DNA of 12,738 nucleotides, taken from an uncultured Eubacteriales bacterium. Its GTDB lineage: Bacteria; Bacillota_A; Clostridia; Peptostreptococcales; Anaerovoracaceae. The notes beneath the pieces are model-generated. The model worked only from the letters and a program-made list of their open reading frames with translations. It was not told the DNA's origin and did not search any database. Where the stretch lies: positions 1 through 12,738 of the forward strand of contig CACYHM010000011.1 of assembly GCA_902774195.1 (NCBI GenBank), written 5' to 3'. Below are positions 6,259 to 12,738 of this stretch, one piece after another; positions within the stretch are counted from its first letter, which is position 1; each line of letters starts with the position of its first letter. The position numbers and the translations under genes are program-made.

Positions 6259-7131
6259 ATGGCAGCGGAAGCATACAGGGAAATAGAATACTGCATATTC
6301 GATCCGACGGGAAACATCACCGCCCTCGTCGAGACTGAAGTAGACACAGCCGATCAGCCGGGGGTGGCCGCGGAGATAATGCGCGAGCACCACGATGTGG
6401 AGCAGGTGGGTTTTGTCAGGATGGTCCCGAAAGACGCAGCTGCCGGCGGAGCGGCAGCATGCCTGCGCATGGCAGGGGGCGAATTCTGCGGCAACGCGAC
6501 GATGAGCACCGCGGCTCTTTACGCGAAGAGAAATGAAGAGCATTTCGGCGATATCGTCTATGCGGACATAAAGGTCGACGGCATAGAAAAGCCTTTCGGT
6601 GTCCAGCTCAGAAGGGAAGACGCGAACAGCTGGGCCGCAGGCGTATCGATGCCTCCTGCAAAGAGCATTGACGTGCTCCGCATGACAGCAGAGGATTATC
6701 CGGCTGCTGAGCTCGGCACACTGCCTGTCGTCAGAATGGAGGGCATCGATCACATCATTATCGAGCAGCAGTCTTTCTACTACAACCTCAGGAACAACCG
6801 TAAGCTTACCGAGTCGATCATCAGGACGATCTGCGGCATCCTGGATTCCGAGTGCCTGGGTATGATGTTCCTTGCGGACGGAGGGAAAGAGAGAGAGATG
6901 ACGCCTCTCGTCTACGTCCCGGGAGCAGACACCATGTTCTGGGAGAATTCCTGCGCGAGCGGCACCGTTGCGGCGGGACAGTACCTCGCTGCGAAGGCCG
7001 GGGAAGCGGTCTCTGCCGCCCTGAAAGAACCCGGCGGGACGCTGGTCGTAGAAAGCGATCCGGAGACAGGAGAGACATGGCTTTTCGGGGGCACGAAGCT
7101 GCGTGATCAGCTGACGCTTAAATTGACATGA
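6259..7131 (+). CDS. DapF-fold, cofactor-independent amino acid racemase/epimerase (histidine-racemase-like)
   Basis: The protein has two DapF-type halves, each supplying one catalytic cysteine: GGEFCGNATMSTAALY (Cys77) and ENSCASGTVAAGQYL (Cys232), numbered from ATG 6259. The two thiols act as acid and base, removing and returning the alpha-proton without PLP. The first motif reads C-G-N-A-T rather than the C-G-N-G-x-R of diaminopimelate epimerase, and the D/T-P-T-G-N opening (FDPTGNITALV) is near the N-terminus. These features match racemases such as CntK and the Fusobacterium nucleatum histidine racemase, from memory. Its place as last gene of the amino acid ABC operon supports a role on the imported amino acid. 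The start is uncertain: TTG at 6226 overlaps the ATPase gene by 11 bp and gives 301 residues, while ATG at 6259 gives 290; neither has a good ribosome site. Confidence 0.82.
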   Translation: MAAEAYREIEYCIFDPTGNITALVETEVDTADQPGVAAEIMREHHDVEQVGFVRMVPKDAAAGGAAACLRMAGGEFCGNATMSTAALYAKRNEEHFGDIVYADIKVDGIEKPFGVQLRREDANSWAAGVSMPPAKSIDVLRMTAEDYPAAELGTLPVVRMEGIDHIIIEQQSFYYNLRNNRKLTESIIRTICGILDSECLGMMFLADGGKEREMTPLVYVPGADTMFWENSCASGTVAAGQYLAAKAGEAVSAALKEPGGTLVVESDPETGETWLFGGTKLRDQLTLKLT

Positions 7132-7152
7132 ACAGCCCATAAATGTTAGAAT
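7123..7152 (+). promoter_or_regulatory. Strong promoter of the acyl-CoA synthetase-racemase-greA-lysS operon
   Basis: TTGACA (7123-7128), identical to consensus, an 18-bp spacer and TAGAAT (7147-7152), with the extended TG at 7144-7145. The -35 box overlaps the last two codons of the racemase gene (TTG ACA TGA). Predicted start is near 7159, inside the 5' arm of the terminator hairpin that begins at 7153. Confidence 0.78.
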
Positions 7153-7199
7153 ATCGTGCTGGCCACCGAAGCATAATAGGTGGCTTCACGATTTTTTTT
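7153..7199 (+). terminator. Intrinsic terminator of the ABC-racemase operon
   Basis: Outer stem ATCGTG (7153-7158) with CACGAT (7187-7192), inner stem GCCACC (7162-7167) with GGTGGC (7179-7184), an 11-base loop and a run of eight T (7192-7199). It is 21 bases after the racemase stop. RNA started at the embedded promoter would lack the 5' outer arm. Confidence 0.88.
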
Positions 7200-7216
7200 A
7201 TGAGGTAAATTTACAA

Positions 7217-9103
7217 ATGACAGATTATCAGGAGACCATTAAAAAATATGCGGACGCAGATCTGGATAAGATGACGGACGCTGAATACAAAGAGCTCAAG
7301 GAAGCTGAATTCGCCGACATGAAATTCATGGCGGACTCGATCGCAACGAGCGACGTGCCGGAGGTGATGTACCGTATCGGAAGACCGATCACAGATCTGA
7401 AGATGATGATGGAGAGCGGAGCCGACGAATACGGATGGGACAAGGTCCTCTATCACCAGATCATGCCGGGAGACGATCACTTCACGGAGTTCTCGTACGG
7501 ACAGGTCAGAGATGATGTAAGAGCTCTCGGAACGGCGATGATGAAGCTCGGTCTGAAGGGCACGCACATCGGCATAATAGGGTCGAACTGCTACGAGTGG
7601 GCTGAGTCGTACTTCGCCATAACGGGCGGACTCGGCGTCGCTGTGCCTCTTGACAAGGAGCTTTCGGCCGAAGAACTCACGAACCTCGTGAACATGGGAG
7701 ATATAAAGGCCGTCATCTGCTGCCAGGACAAGTACTACGACATATTCAGGGAGATAAAGGCTCAGAAGAACTGCCTTGATTTCGTGATCGGCGTCAACAG
7801 AAAAGAGCACGAAGATCCGAAGAAAGGTCTGTACTCCTGGAACCTCCTCAGAGAAGAAGGAAAGAAGCTGATAGAAGATGGCGACAGAAGCTATCTGGAT
7901 GCCAGAGTCAGAGCTTCGGACATGGCCGCCATAGTGTTCACATCCGGAACTACGGGGGTCAGCAAGGGAGTTATGCTCAGCCACAGGAACATCTGCTCCG
8001 ATGTCCTTATCGCGCAGTCGTATCTCGAGGTCGTCCCGGACGATGTGTTCTTCAGCGTGCTTCCTATCCACCACACATACGAGTGCACGTGCACGATGAT
8101 CGAGGGCCTTTTCATGGGAGCTTCGATGGCGTTCTGCAGGGGCCTCAAGTACATCACCAAGGATATGCAGATGGTACACCCGACATTCCTGCTCGCTGTG
8201 CCTCTGATATACGAGAAATTCTATAACACCATACAGAAGACTCTGAAAAAGCAGGGTCAGGACAAGCTGGTCAATTCGCTCTTTGCCGTAAACCACTACA
8301 CGAGCAAAGTGGGCCTGAACGTCGCGAAGCCTATCGCCAGAAAGATCATGGCCCAGTTCGGCGGCAACATCGACATGTTCATCGCAGGCGGTGCGAGAGT
8401 AGACCCTAAGGTCCTCGCTTTCTTCCGCAACATGGGCATACCGTGCCTGCAGGGATACGGACTGACGGAGACTTCTCCGATGGTGGCGCTGAACCCTGAC
8501 CAGTGGAGATACATGAGAAACGAATCCGCAGGCAAGATCTTCCAGTTCACCGAATGCAAGATCGTCGACAAGGACGAGGACGGAAACGGCGAGATATGCT
8601 TCCGCGGGCCTCAGGTCATGATGGGCTACTACAAGAACCCTGAAGCGACTGCAGAGTGCATGGAGGACGGATGGTTCCACACCGGCGACGTCGGATATGT
8701 CGATGAAGACAACTACGTTTACATCACCGGACGCCGTAAGAACGTCATCATCGCCGCGAACGGCAAGAACGTCTTCCCTGAAGAGCTCGAAGAAAAGATC
8801 GCAAGAAGCCCTTACGTCGAAGAGTGCATGGTATGGGCGGTAGAAGACAAGGACGACAGCCTGGACAGAGGCATCTATGTCACGCTTAGGCCTGACATGG
8901 AGAACGTAAAGGAAGCTCTTGGCGACAGAGCCGGTGACGAAGGAGCCGTGAAGGCTCTCATAAGCAGCGAGATAGACAAGCTGAACGCGCACTGGCCTGA
9001 CTGGAAGAGAGTAAAACACATAGTCATAAAGAAGAGCGAATTCAACAAGACGACCGGAATGAAGATCAGAAGGTTCGTCGAGGAGAACAAGCTCGCCGAC
9101 TGA
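7217..9103 (+). CDS. AMP-forming long-chain acyl-CoA synthetase family protein
   Basis: A 628-residue ANL-superfamily ligase that adenylates a carboxylic acid and transfers it to CoA (or another thiol). Motifs: P-loop FTSGTTGVSKGVMLSH (241-256), IHHTYE (285-290), GYGLTETSP (413-421), GWFHTGDVGYVDED (485-498), ITGRRKNVII (503-512) and the C-terminal lysine region NKTTGMKIRRF (610-620, with K616 in the position expected for the adenylation lysine). The insert around 340-380 is typical of fatty-acid ligases. The first 45 residues are an acidic, helical extension with no signal peptide, so the enzyme is cytosolic or peripherally membrane-bound. It is first in its operon, with a GAGG ribosome site about 11 bases before ATG. 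The actual acid substrate cannot be read from sequence. The exact link to the downstream racemase, greA and lysS is unclear. Confidence 0.92.
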   Translation: MTDYQETIKKYADADLDKMTDAEYKELKEAEFADMKFMADSIATSDVPEVMYRIGRPITDLKMMMESGADEYGWDKVLYHQIMPGDDHFTEFSYGQVRDDVRALGTAMMKLGLKGTHIGIIGSNCYEWAESYFAITGGLGVAVPLDKELSAEELTNLVNMGDIKAVICCQDKYYDIFREIKAQKNCLDFVIGVNRKEHEDPKKGLYSWNLLREEGKKLIEDGDRSYLDARVRASDMAAIVFTSGTTGVSKGVMLSHRNICSDVLIAQSYLEVVPDDVFFSVLPIHHTYECTCTMIEGLFMGASMAFCRGLKYITKDMQMVHPTFLLAVPLIYEKFYNTIQKTLKKQGQDKLVNSLFAVNHYTSKVGLNVAKPIARKIMAQFGGNIDMFIAGGARVDPKVLAFFRNMGIPCLQGYGLTETSPMVALNPDQWRYMRNESAGKIFQFTECKIVDKDEDGNGEICFRGPQVMMGYYKNPEATAECMEDGWFHTGDVGYVDEDNYVYITGRRKNVIIAANGKNVFPEELEEKIARSPYVEECMVWAVEDKDDSLDRGIYVTLRPDMENVKEALGDRAGDEGAVKALISSEIDKLNAHWPDWKRVKHIVIKKSEFNKTTGMKIRRFVEENKLAD

Positions 9104-9123
9104 TAAAGAAAAGGCGGACTGAG

Positions 9124-10224
9124 ATGAAAAAAAGACCGACGCTGATCCTCGATCACGACGCGCTGCGCTTCAACATGAGAACGGTCACGGGCTGGTGCGC
9201 CAAAGCCGGCATCGATGTCGCGGGAGTCATCAAGGTGACGACCGGCATGGCATCCGTCGCGCTCGATTACGAAAGATGCGGTGCGAAGTGGATCGCGTCC
9301 TCGAGGCTCGAGCAGCTCGCGAGGGCCAAAGAGGCCGGTGTGAAAGTCCCTCTCCTCATGATAAGAGTACCGATGATCTCGGAACTCGATGAACTCGTGA
9401 GGATATGCGAATACAGCCTTGAGAGCAGTCAGGACACTCTGTACTCGCTCGATAAGGCGGCAGAAAAAGCGGGAGTGACGCACAATGTCATACTGATGGC
9501 CGATCTCGGGGACCTAAGAGAGGGACTCATCGAAAAGAAGGAACTGATCGACCTCGCGAAATATGTCGAGGACAGCCTGGACAGTCTGCATCTCGCAGGC
9601 ATAGGCACCAATCTCGGATGCGTGGGCTCCGTGATACCTACGGAAGAGAAGATGCTGATGCTCGCGGAGTGGTCGCAAGACGTCGGGGAGGCGATCGGAA
9701 GGCCGCTCGAGGTTGTATCGGGCGGAGCGACATCGAGCCTGATGCCGCTTTTCGACGGGGTGATGCCGCCTGAGGTGAACATGCTGAGGATAGGAGCCGT
9801 CGTGCATTGCGGGCCGTACGAGGACCTTCGCACCTGCTATGGCAGAAAGGAGATCGATGAGCTCAGGGGAGACGTGTTCACGCTCGAGGCGGAGGTCGTG
9901 GAAGTGAACACCAAGCCGACCCACCCTATAGGAGAACTCGGAGTCAATGCTTTCGGCGAAAAGGCGGTATACACCGACAGAGGCGAGCGGAAGCGCGCGA
10001 TCCTAGCCATAGGAAGAGCCGACTACGGCGACATCGGTGATATCCTGCCGCAGCTCGAAGGCTCGGAGGTCACCATGGCTTCCGGAGACCATACCATACT
10101 CGACATCGAAGAATGCAAAGAGGACATCCGGGTCGGAGATACGGTAAGATTCTCGCTGAAATATTCGGCCATACTCAGACTCACGGCAAGTGAGAATGTA
10201 ACGATAGAAGAGAAGAACATTTAA
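9124..10224 (+). CDS. PLP-dependent alanine/ornithine racemase family protein
   Basis: A 366-residue fold-type III enzyme with the alanine-racemase N-terminal barrel. GVIKVTTG places the PLP-binding lysine at 37; other landmarks are SSRLEQL (59-65), DLGDLREG (127-134), GIGTNLGC (159-166), SGGATSS for phosphate binding (199-205) and LRIGAVVHCGPYE. The C-terminal beta-domain has HPIGELGVNAFGEK, KRAILAIGRAD, GDHTILDI and FSLKYSAILR. The whole pattern follows the ornithine racemase (Orr) group known from amino acid-fermenting clostridia, so ornithine is the best guess, although alanine or another basic amino acid is possible. Twenty bases separate it from the synthetase gene, with AAGG at 9111-9114 as ribosome site. 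It precedes greA by 15 bases, so it is probably co-transcribed. Cytosolic; no signal peptide. Confidence 0.87.
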   Translation: MKKRPTLILDHDALRFNMRTVTGWCAKAGIDVAGVIKVTTGMASVALDYERCGAKWIASSRLEQLARAKEAGVKVPLLMIRVPMISELDELVRICEYSLESSQDTLYSLDKAAEKAGVTHNVILMADLGDLREGLIEKKELIDLAKYVEDSLDSLHLAGIGTNLGCVGSVIPTEEKMLMLAEWSQDVGEAIGRPLEVVSGGATSSLMPLFDGVMPPEVNMLRIGAVVHCGPYEDLRTCYGRKEIDELRGDVFTLEAEVVEVNTKPTHPIGELGVNAFGEKAVYTDRGERKRAILAIGRADYGDIGDILPQLEGSEVTMASGDHTILDIEECKEDIRVGDTVRFSLKYSAILRLTASENVTIEEKNI

Positions 10225-10239
10225 GAAAGGGATAAGGAA

Positions 10240-10719
10240 ATGGCAGCACTCAAATCCAATGAAATGACAAGAGAAGGTTATGACAACCTTAACGCGGAAC
10301 TCGAACATCTTATCACTGTAGTCCGTAAAGAGAACGCAGAGAGACTCAAGGAAGCCATCTCGCTCGGAGACATCAGCGAGAACGCCGAGTATGATGCGGC
10401 AAAGGACGCACAGGCGGAGACCGAAGAGAGGATCTCGAACATCGAGGAGATCCTGCGTACGGCAGTGATCGTTGAAGAGACAGACGAGAGCGATGATTCC
10501 GTTCAGACAGGACGTACGGTCACGCTCAAGGATCTCGTATCGAAGCAGACAGTGACATACAAGATCGTAGGAACCACTGAGGCAGATCCGCTGAACGGCA
10601 AGCTCTCGAACGCTTCTCTGGTGGGACAGCACCTTCTGGGACACCACGCGGGCGACAAGGTCGAATTCCCTATACCGGACGGAATTGCCAAGTATCAGGT
10701 AGTGGAGGTCAAGAGATAA
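10240..10719 (+). CDS. greA: Transcription elongation factor GreA
   Basis: A 159-residue factor that enters the RNA polymerase secondary channel and stimulates cleavage of backtracked RNA. The N-terminal antiparallel coiled coil carries the diagnostic tip LGDISENAEYDAA (42-54) with acidic residues D44 and E47 that coordinate the catalytic magnesium. The C-terminal FKBP-like domain includes the pattern DPLNGKLSNASLVGQHLLGHHAGDKVEF (split here as 116-143) close to the family form. AAAGGGA (10226-10232) is seven bases from the ATG. The stop TAA overlaps the lysS start by one base (TAATG), an arrangement common in Clostridia and implying coupled translation. Confidence 0.97.
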   Translation: MAALKSNEMTREGYDNLNAELEHLITVVRKENAERLKEAISLGDISENAEYDAAKDAQAETEERISNIEEILRTAVIVEETDESDDSVQTGRTVTLKDLVSKQTVTYKIVGTTEADPLNGKLSNASLVGQHLLGHHAGDKVEFPIPDGIAKYQVVEVKR

Positions 10720-12665
10720 TGGCAGAGAACAGGCTGCAGGAAAAGGCCGAAGCCGAAGTACGCGAACTCAGCGAAAAGGAGATAGGCGAACAGAGGCAGG
10801 TCAAGAGAAAGAAGCTCGAAGAGCTCAGAGAGGCGGGCAGAGACCCGTATCTCGTCGAGACCTATGATGTGACCGCGCATTCGGGCGACATCAGGGACGA
10901 TTTCGTGATGATGGAAGACCAGGAGGTCAGGATCGCGGGCCGTATCATGGCGTTCCGCCGCATGGGCAAGGTCGCGTTCGTCGACCTGCAGGACAAGCAG
11001 GGCCGCATCCAGGTGTTCGTAGCCAGAGACAATATCGGGCAGGACGAATACAATATCTTCAAGACATATGACACCGCTGACATCATCGGAGTCAGGGGCG
11101 AGGTCTTCAGGACGAAGACCGGAGAGATCAGCGTAAGGGCGCGCGAGGTGACTCTGCTGTGCAAGTCCCTGCAGGTGCTTCCTAACAAGTGGCACGGACT
11201 GAAGGACACAGACCTCAGATACCGTCAGAGATATGTCGATCTCATCATGAACGAGGATGTCAAAGATGTGTTCCTCAAGAGGGCGAAGATCATCAGCACG
11301 ATGAGAAGAGTACTCGAGGACGATTACGACCTGATAGAGGTCGAGACCCCTGTTCTCGGAAACATCGCCGGCGGCGCGGCTGCAAGACCGTTCCTCACGC
11401 ATCACAATACTCTGGACATCGACATGACCCTCAGGATCTCTCTTGAGCTCCACCTCAAGAGGCTCATCGTCGGCGGGCTCGACGGAGTCTACGAGATCGG
11501 CAAGGTATTCAGAAACGAGGGCATGGACAAGAACCACAGCCCTGAGTTCACATCGATGGAGGCATACAAGGCTTACGTAAACCTCGAGACGATGATGGAT
11601 CTCATGGAGCAGGTCACATACAAGTGCGCCATGGCCGTAAACGGCACGCCTGTCATCAGATACGGAGGCAAGGAGTTCGATGTGACTCCGCCGTGGAACA
11701 AAATCGACATGACGGAGGCCGTCATCAACGCGACGGGCATCCCGTTCGATAAGATCGACAGCGATGAAGAGGCCATCGAGGCGGCGAAGAAATACGGAAT
11801 GGTATTCGAGAACGAAGCAGACTGGTCGAGAGGCAAGATCATCGCCGAGATGTTCGAGGATTACTGCGAGGATATCCCGGGATTCCTGGACGGACCGTGC
11901 TTCGTATGCGGACATCCGCTCGAGGTATCCCCTCTTGCCAAGAAGGATCCGAAGGATCCGCGCATCACGAGAAGATTCGAAGCATATATCAACGGGTGGG
12001 AGCTTTCCAACGCGTTCTCCGAGCTGAACGATCCTATCGATCAGTACGAGAGATTCGCCGAGCAGCAGAGACAGCTCGACCTGGGAATAGACGACGAGGC
12101 CCATCCTATGGACACAGACTTCGTCAATGCTCTCGAAGTCGGCATGCCGCCGACAGGGGGCATCGGCATCGGAGTCGACAGGCTCGTCATGCTTCTCACT
12201 GACAGCGCGACCATCAGAGACGTACAGCTCTTCCCGACAATGAAGCCGGAAGGCAGGGGCGGAGCAGCAAAGAAGGAGCGTGTCGAGATAGATTTCAGCA
12301 AGGTGAAGATCGAGCCGCTCTTCGAAGAGGAAGTGGATTTCGACACCTTCAGCAAGTCGGATTTCAGGGCCGTGAAGATCAAATCCTGCGAGGAAGTGAA
12401 GAAGTCTGACAAGCTCCTGAAGTTCACTCTGAACGATGGAACAGGCGAGGACAGGATCATCCTGAGCGGCATCAAGAAGTACTACGATCCGGCTGAACTC
12501 GTTGGAAAGACTGCGATAGCGATCGTGAACCTTCCGCCGAGAAAGATGATGGGAGAGTATTCAAACGGCATGCTGATCAGCGCAGTCAACGAGTATGACG
12601 GAGACGAGATGCTCAACCTCCTGCTCGTGGACGACAGGATCCCGGCCGGCGCAAAACTGTACTGA
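10719..12665 (+). CDS. lysS: Class II lysyl-tRNA synthetase with C-terminal tRNA-binding domain
   Basis: A 648-residue enzyme that charges tRNA-Lys. Residues 1-60 are a charged helical extension, about 69-147 the anticodon-binding OB fold (RIAGRIMAFRRMGKVAFVDL), and about 165-508 the class II catalytic core. Core motifs are motif 1 ending VETPVL (208-213), GGAAARPFLTHHN, motif 2 FRNEGMDKNHSPEFTSMEAY (264-283) and motif 3 GGIGIGVDRLVMLL with R488. About 540-648 form an extra Trbp111/EMAP-II-like OB domain (FSKSDFRAVKI, KKSDKLLKF, ILSGIKKYY, PPRKMMGEYSNGML, PAGAKLY), as usually seen at the C-terminus of methionyl-tRNA synthetase. A Gly/Ala/Lys linker (511-520) joins the two. A standard bacterial LysRS is about 500 residues. 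GGAGGT (10704-10709) lies nine bases before ATG. Probably last gene of its operon within view. Confidence 0.97.
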   Translation: MAENRLQEKAEAEVRELSEKEIGEQRQVKRKKLEELREAGRDPYLVETYDVTAHSGDIRDDFVMMEDQEVRIAGRIMAFRRMGKVAFVDLQDKQGRIQVFVARDNIGQDEYNIFKTYDTADIIGVRGEVFRTKTGEISVRAREVTLLCKSLQVLPNKWHGLKDTDLRYRQRYVDLIMNEDVKDVFLKRAKIISTMRRVLEDDYDLIEVETPVLGNIAGGAAARPFLTHHNTLDIDMTLRISLELHLKRLIVGGLDGVYEIGKVFRNEGMDKNHSPEFTSMEAYKAYVNLETMMDLMEQVTYKCAMAVNGTPVIRYGGKEFDVTPPWNKIDMTEAVINATGIPFDKIDSDEEAIEAAKKYGMVFENEADWSRGKIIAEMFEDYCEDIPGFLDGPCFVCGHPLEVSPLAKKDPKDPRITRRFEAYINGWELSNAFSELNDPIDQYERFAEQQRQLDLGIDDEAHPMDTDFVNALEVGMPPTGGIGIGVDRLVMLLTDSATIRDVQLFPTMKPEGRGGAAKKERVEIDFSKVKIEPLFEEEVDFDTFSKSDFRAVKIKSCEEVKKSDKLLKFTLNDGTGEDRIILSGIKKYYDPAELVGKTAIAIVNLPPRKMMGEYSNGMLISAVNEYDGDEMLNLLLVDDRIPAGAKLY

Positions 12666-12680
12666 TGAGCAGTGGAAAAT

Positions 12681-12736
12681 GGGTCAGAAAGTGGCCGCCC
12701 GGAGAATGAAAAAACGATCTGAATGATCGATCCGGG
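12681..12736 (+). repeat. Non-coding repeat and hairpin after lysS (cut by the window end)
   Basis: GGGTCAGA (12681-12688), three bases, then TGGCCGCCC (12692-12700) repeats the pattern seen in the ABC leader at 3825-3846, where the gap is five bases. CCCGGA (12698-12703) can pair with TCCGGG (12731-12736) around a 27-base loop holding GATC twice. No T-tract is visible before the window ends, so a terminator cannot be claimed. Confidence 0.4.
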
Positions 12737-12738
12737 AA

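Noticed and set aside
6241..7140. 299-codon open frame on the minus strand
   Set aside because: Antisense to the DapF-fold racemase and without recognisable domains.
7162..7199. T-box or other riboswitch upstream of the acyl-CoA synthetase
   Set aside because: GGTGGC before the hairpin tail recalls a T-box, but the leader is under 60 nt, lacks a specifier stem, and the bases are fully explained by the terminator.
7211..9019. 602-codon open frame on the minus strand
   Set aside because: It is fully antisense to the acyl-CoA synthetase, whose motifs are complete. The long antisense frame is a by-product of codon bias, with a Val/Arg/His-rich unstructured translation.
10695..12104. 469-codon open frame on the minus strand
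   Set aside because: Antisense to lysS, which is unambiguous; no motif or ribosome site supports it.

Overview
The window (moderate GC, about 50%) looks like the chromosome of an anaerobic Gram-positive Clostridia member, plausibly an Eubacteriales Family XIII/Anaerovoracaceae-type gut or oral bacterium. This is inferred from strong Shine-Dalgarno sequences, heavy use of AGA/AGG and ATA codons, a greA-lysS pair, an ornithine-racemase-type enzyme, a YibE/F-type protein and a secreted metallophosphoesterase with a Big2/InlB-repeat tail. No tRNA, rRNA, CRISPR array, transposase or prophage gene was seen.

Layout. (1) 1-347, minus: the start of a YibE/F-family membrane protein running off the left edge. 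(2) 463-2731, plus: a cell-surface metallophosphoesterase that is broken near its start (deletion plus frameshift) and carries a 111-bp in-frame tandem duplication. It overlaps by one base a YbaK-type aminoacyl-tRNA deacylase (2731-3210). (3) 3211-3600: a palindromic spacer element, then a monocistronic 64-residue peptide with a double-glycine-type leader and a cysteine-rich zinc-ribbon core, closed by a clear terminator. (4) 3610-7199: a strong promoter, a structured leader of about 230 nt, and a polar amino acid ABC transporter (binding lipoprotein, permease, ATPase) followed by a DapF-fold amino acid racemase, ending in a terminator. (5) 7123-12665: a second promoter lying just upstream of, and abutting, that terminator drives an acyl-CoA synthetase, an ornithine/alanine-racemase-type PLP enzyme, greA and lysS, the last fused to a C-terminal tRNA-binding domain.

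How the genes work together. The ABC transporter probably imports a polar amino acid which the co-transcribed cofactor-independent racemase may interconvert; the C-G-N-A-T active-site motif resembles histidine racemases more than diaminopimelate epimerase. The next operon has a second, unrelated (PLP) racemase, so two amino acid racemases sit within 3 kb, one last in its operon and the other second in the next. greA and lysS form a housekeeping pair downstream.

The items most worth a second look are the leader-plus-zinc-ribbon peptide, the ABC leader with possible alternative hairpins and a nine-codon Tyr-rich ORF, the promoter/terminator overlap at 7123-7199, a short GGTCAGA...TGGCCG repeat shared by two non-coding regions, and the LysRS fusion. 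None is proven to be a new system.
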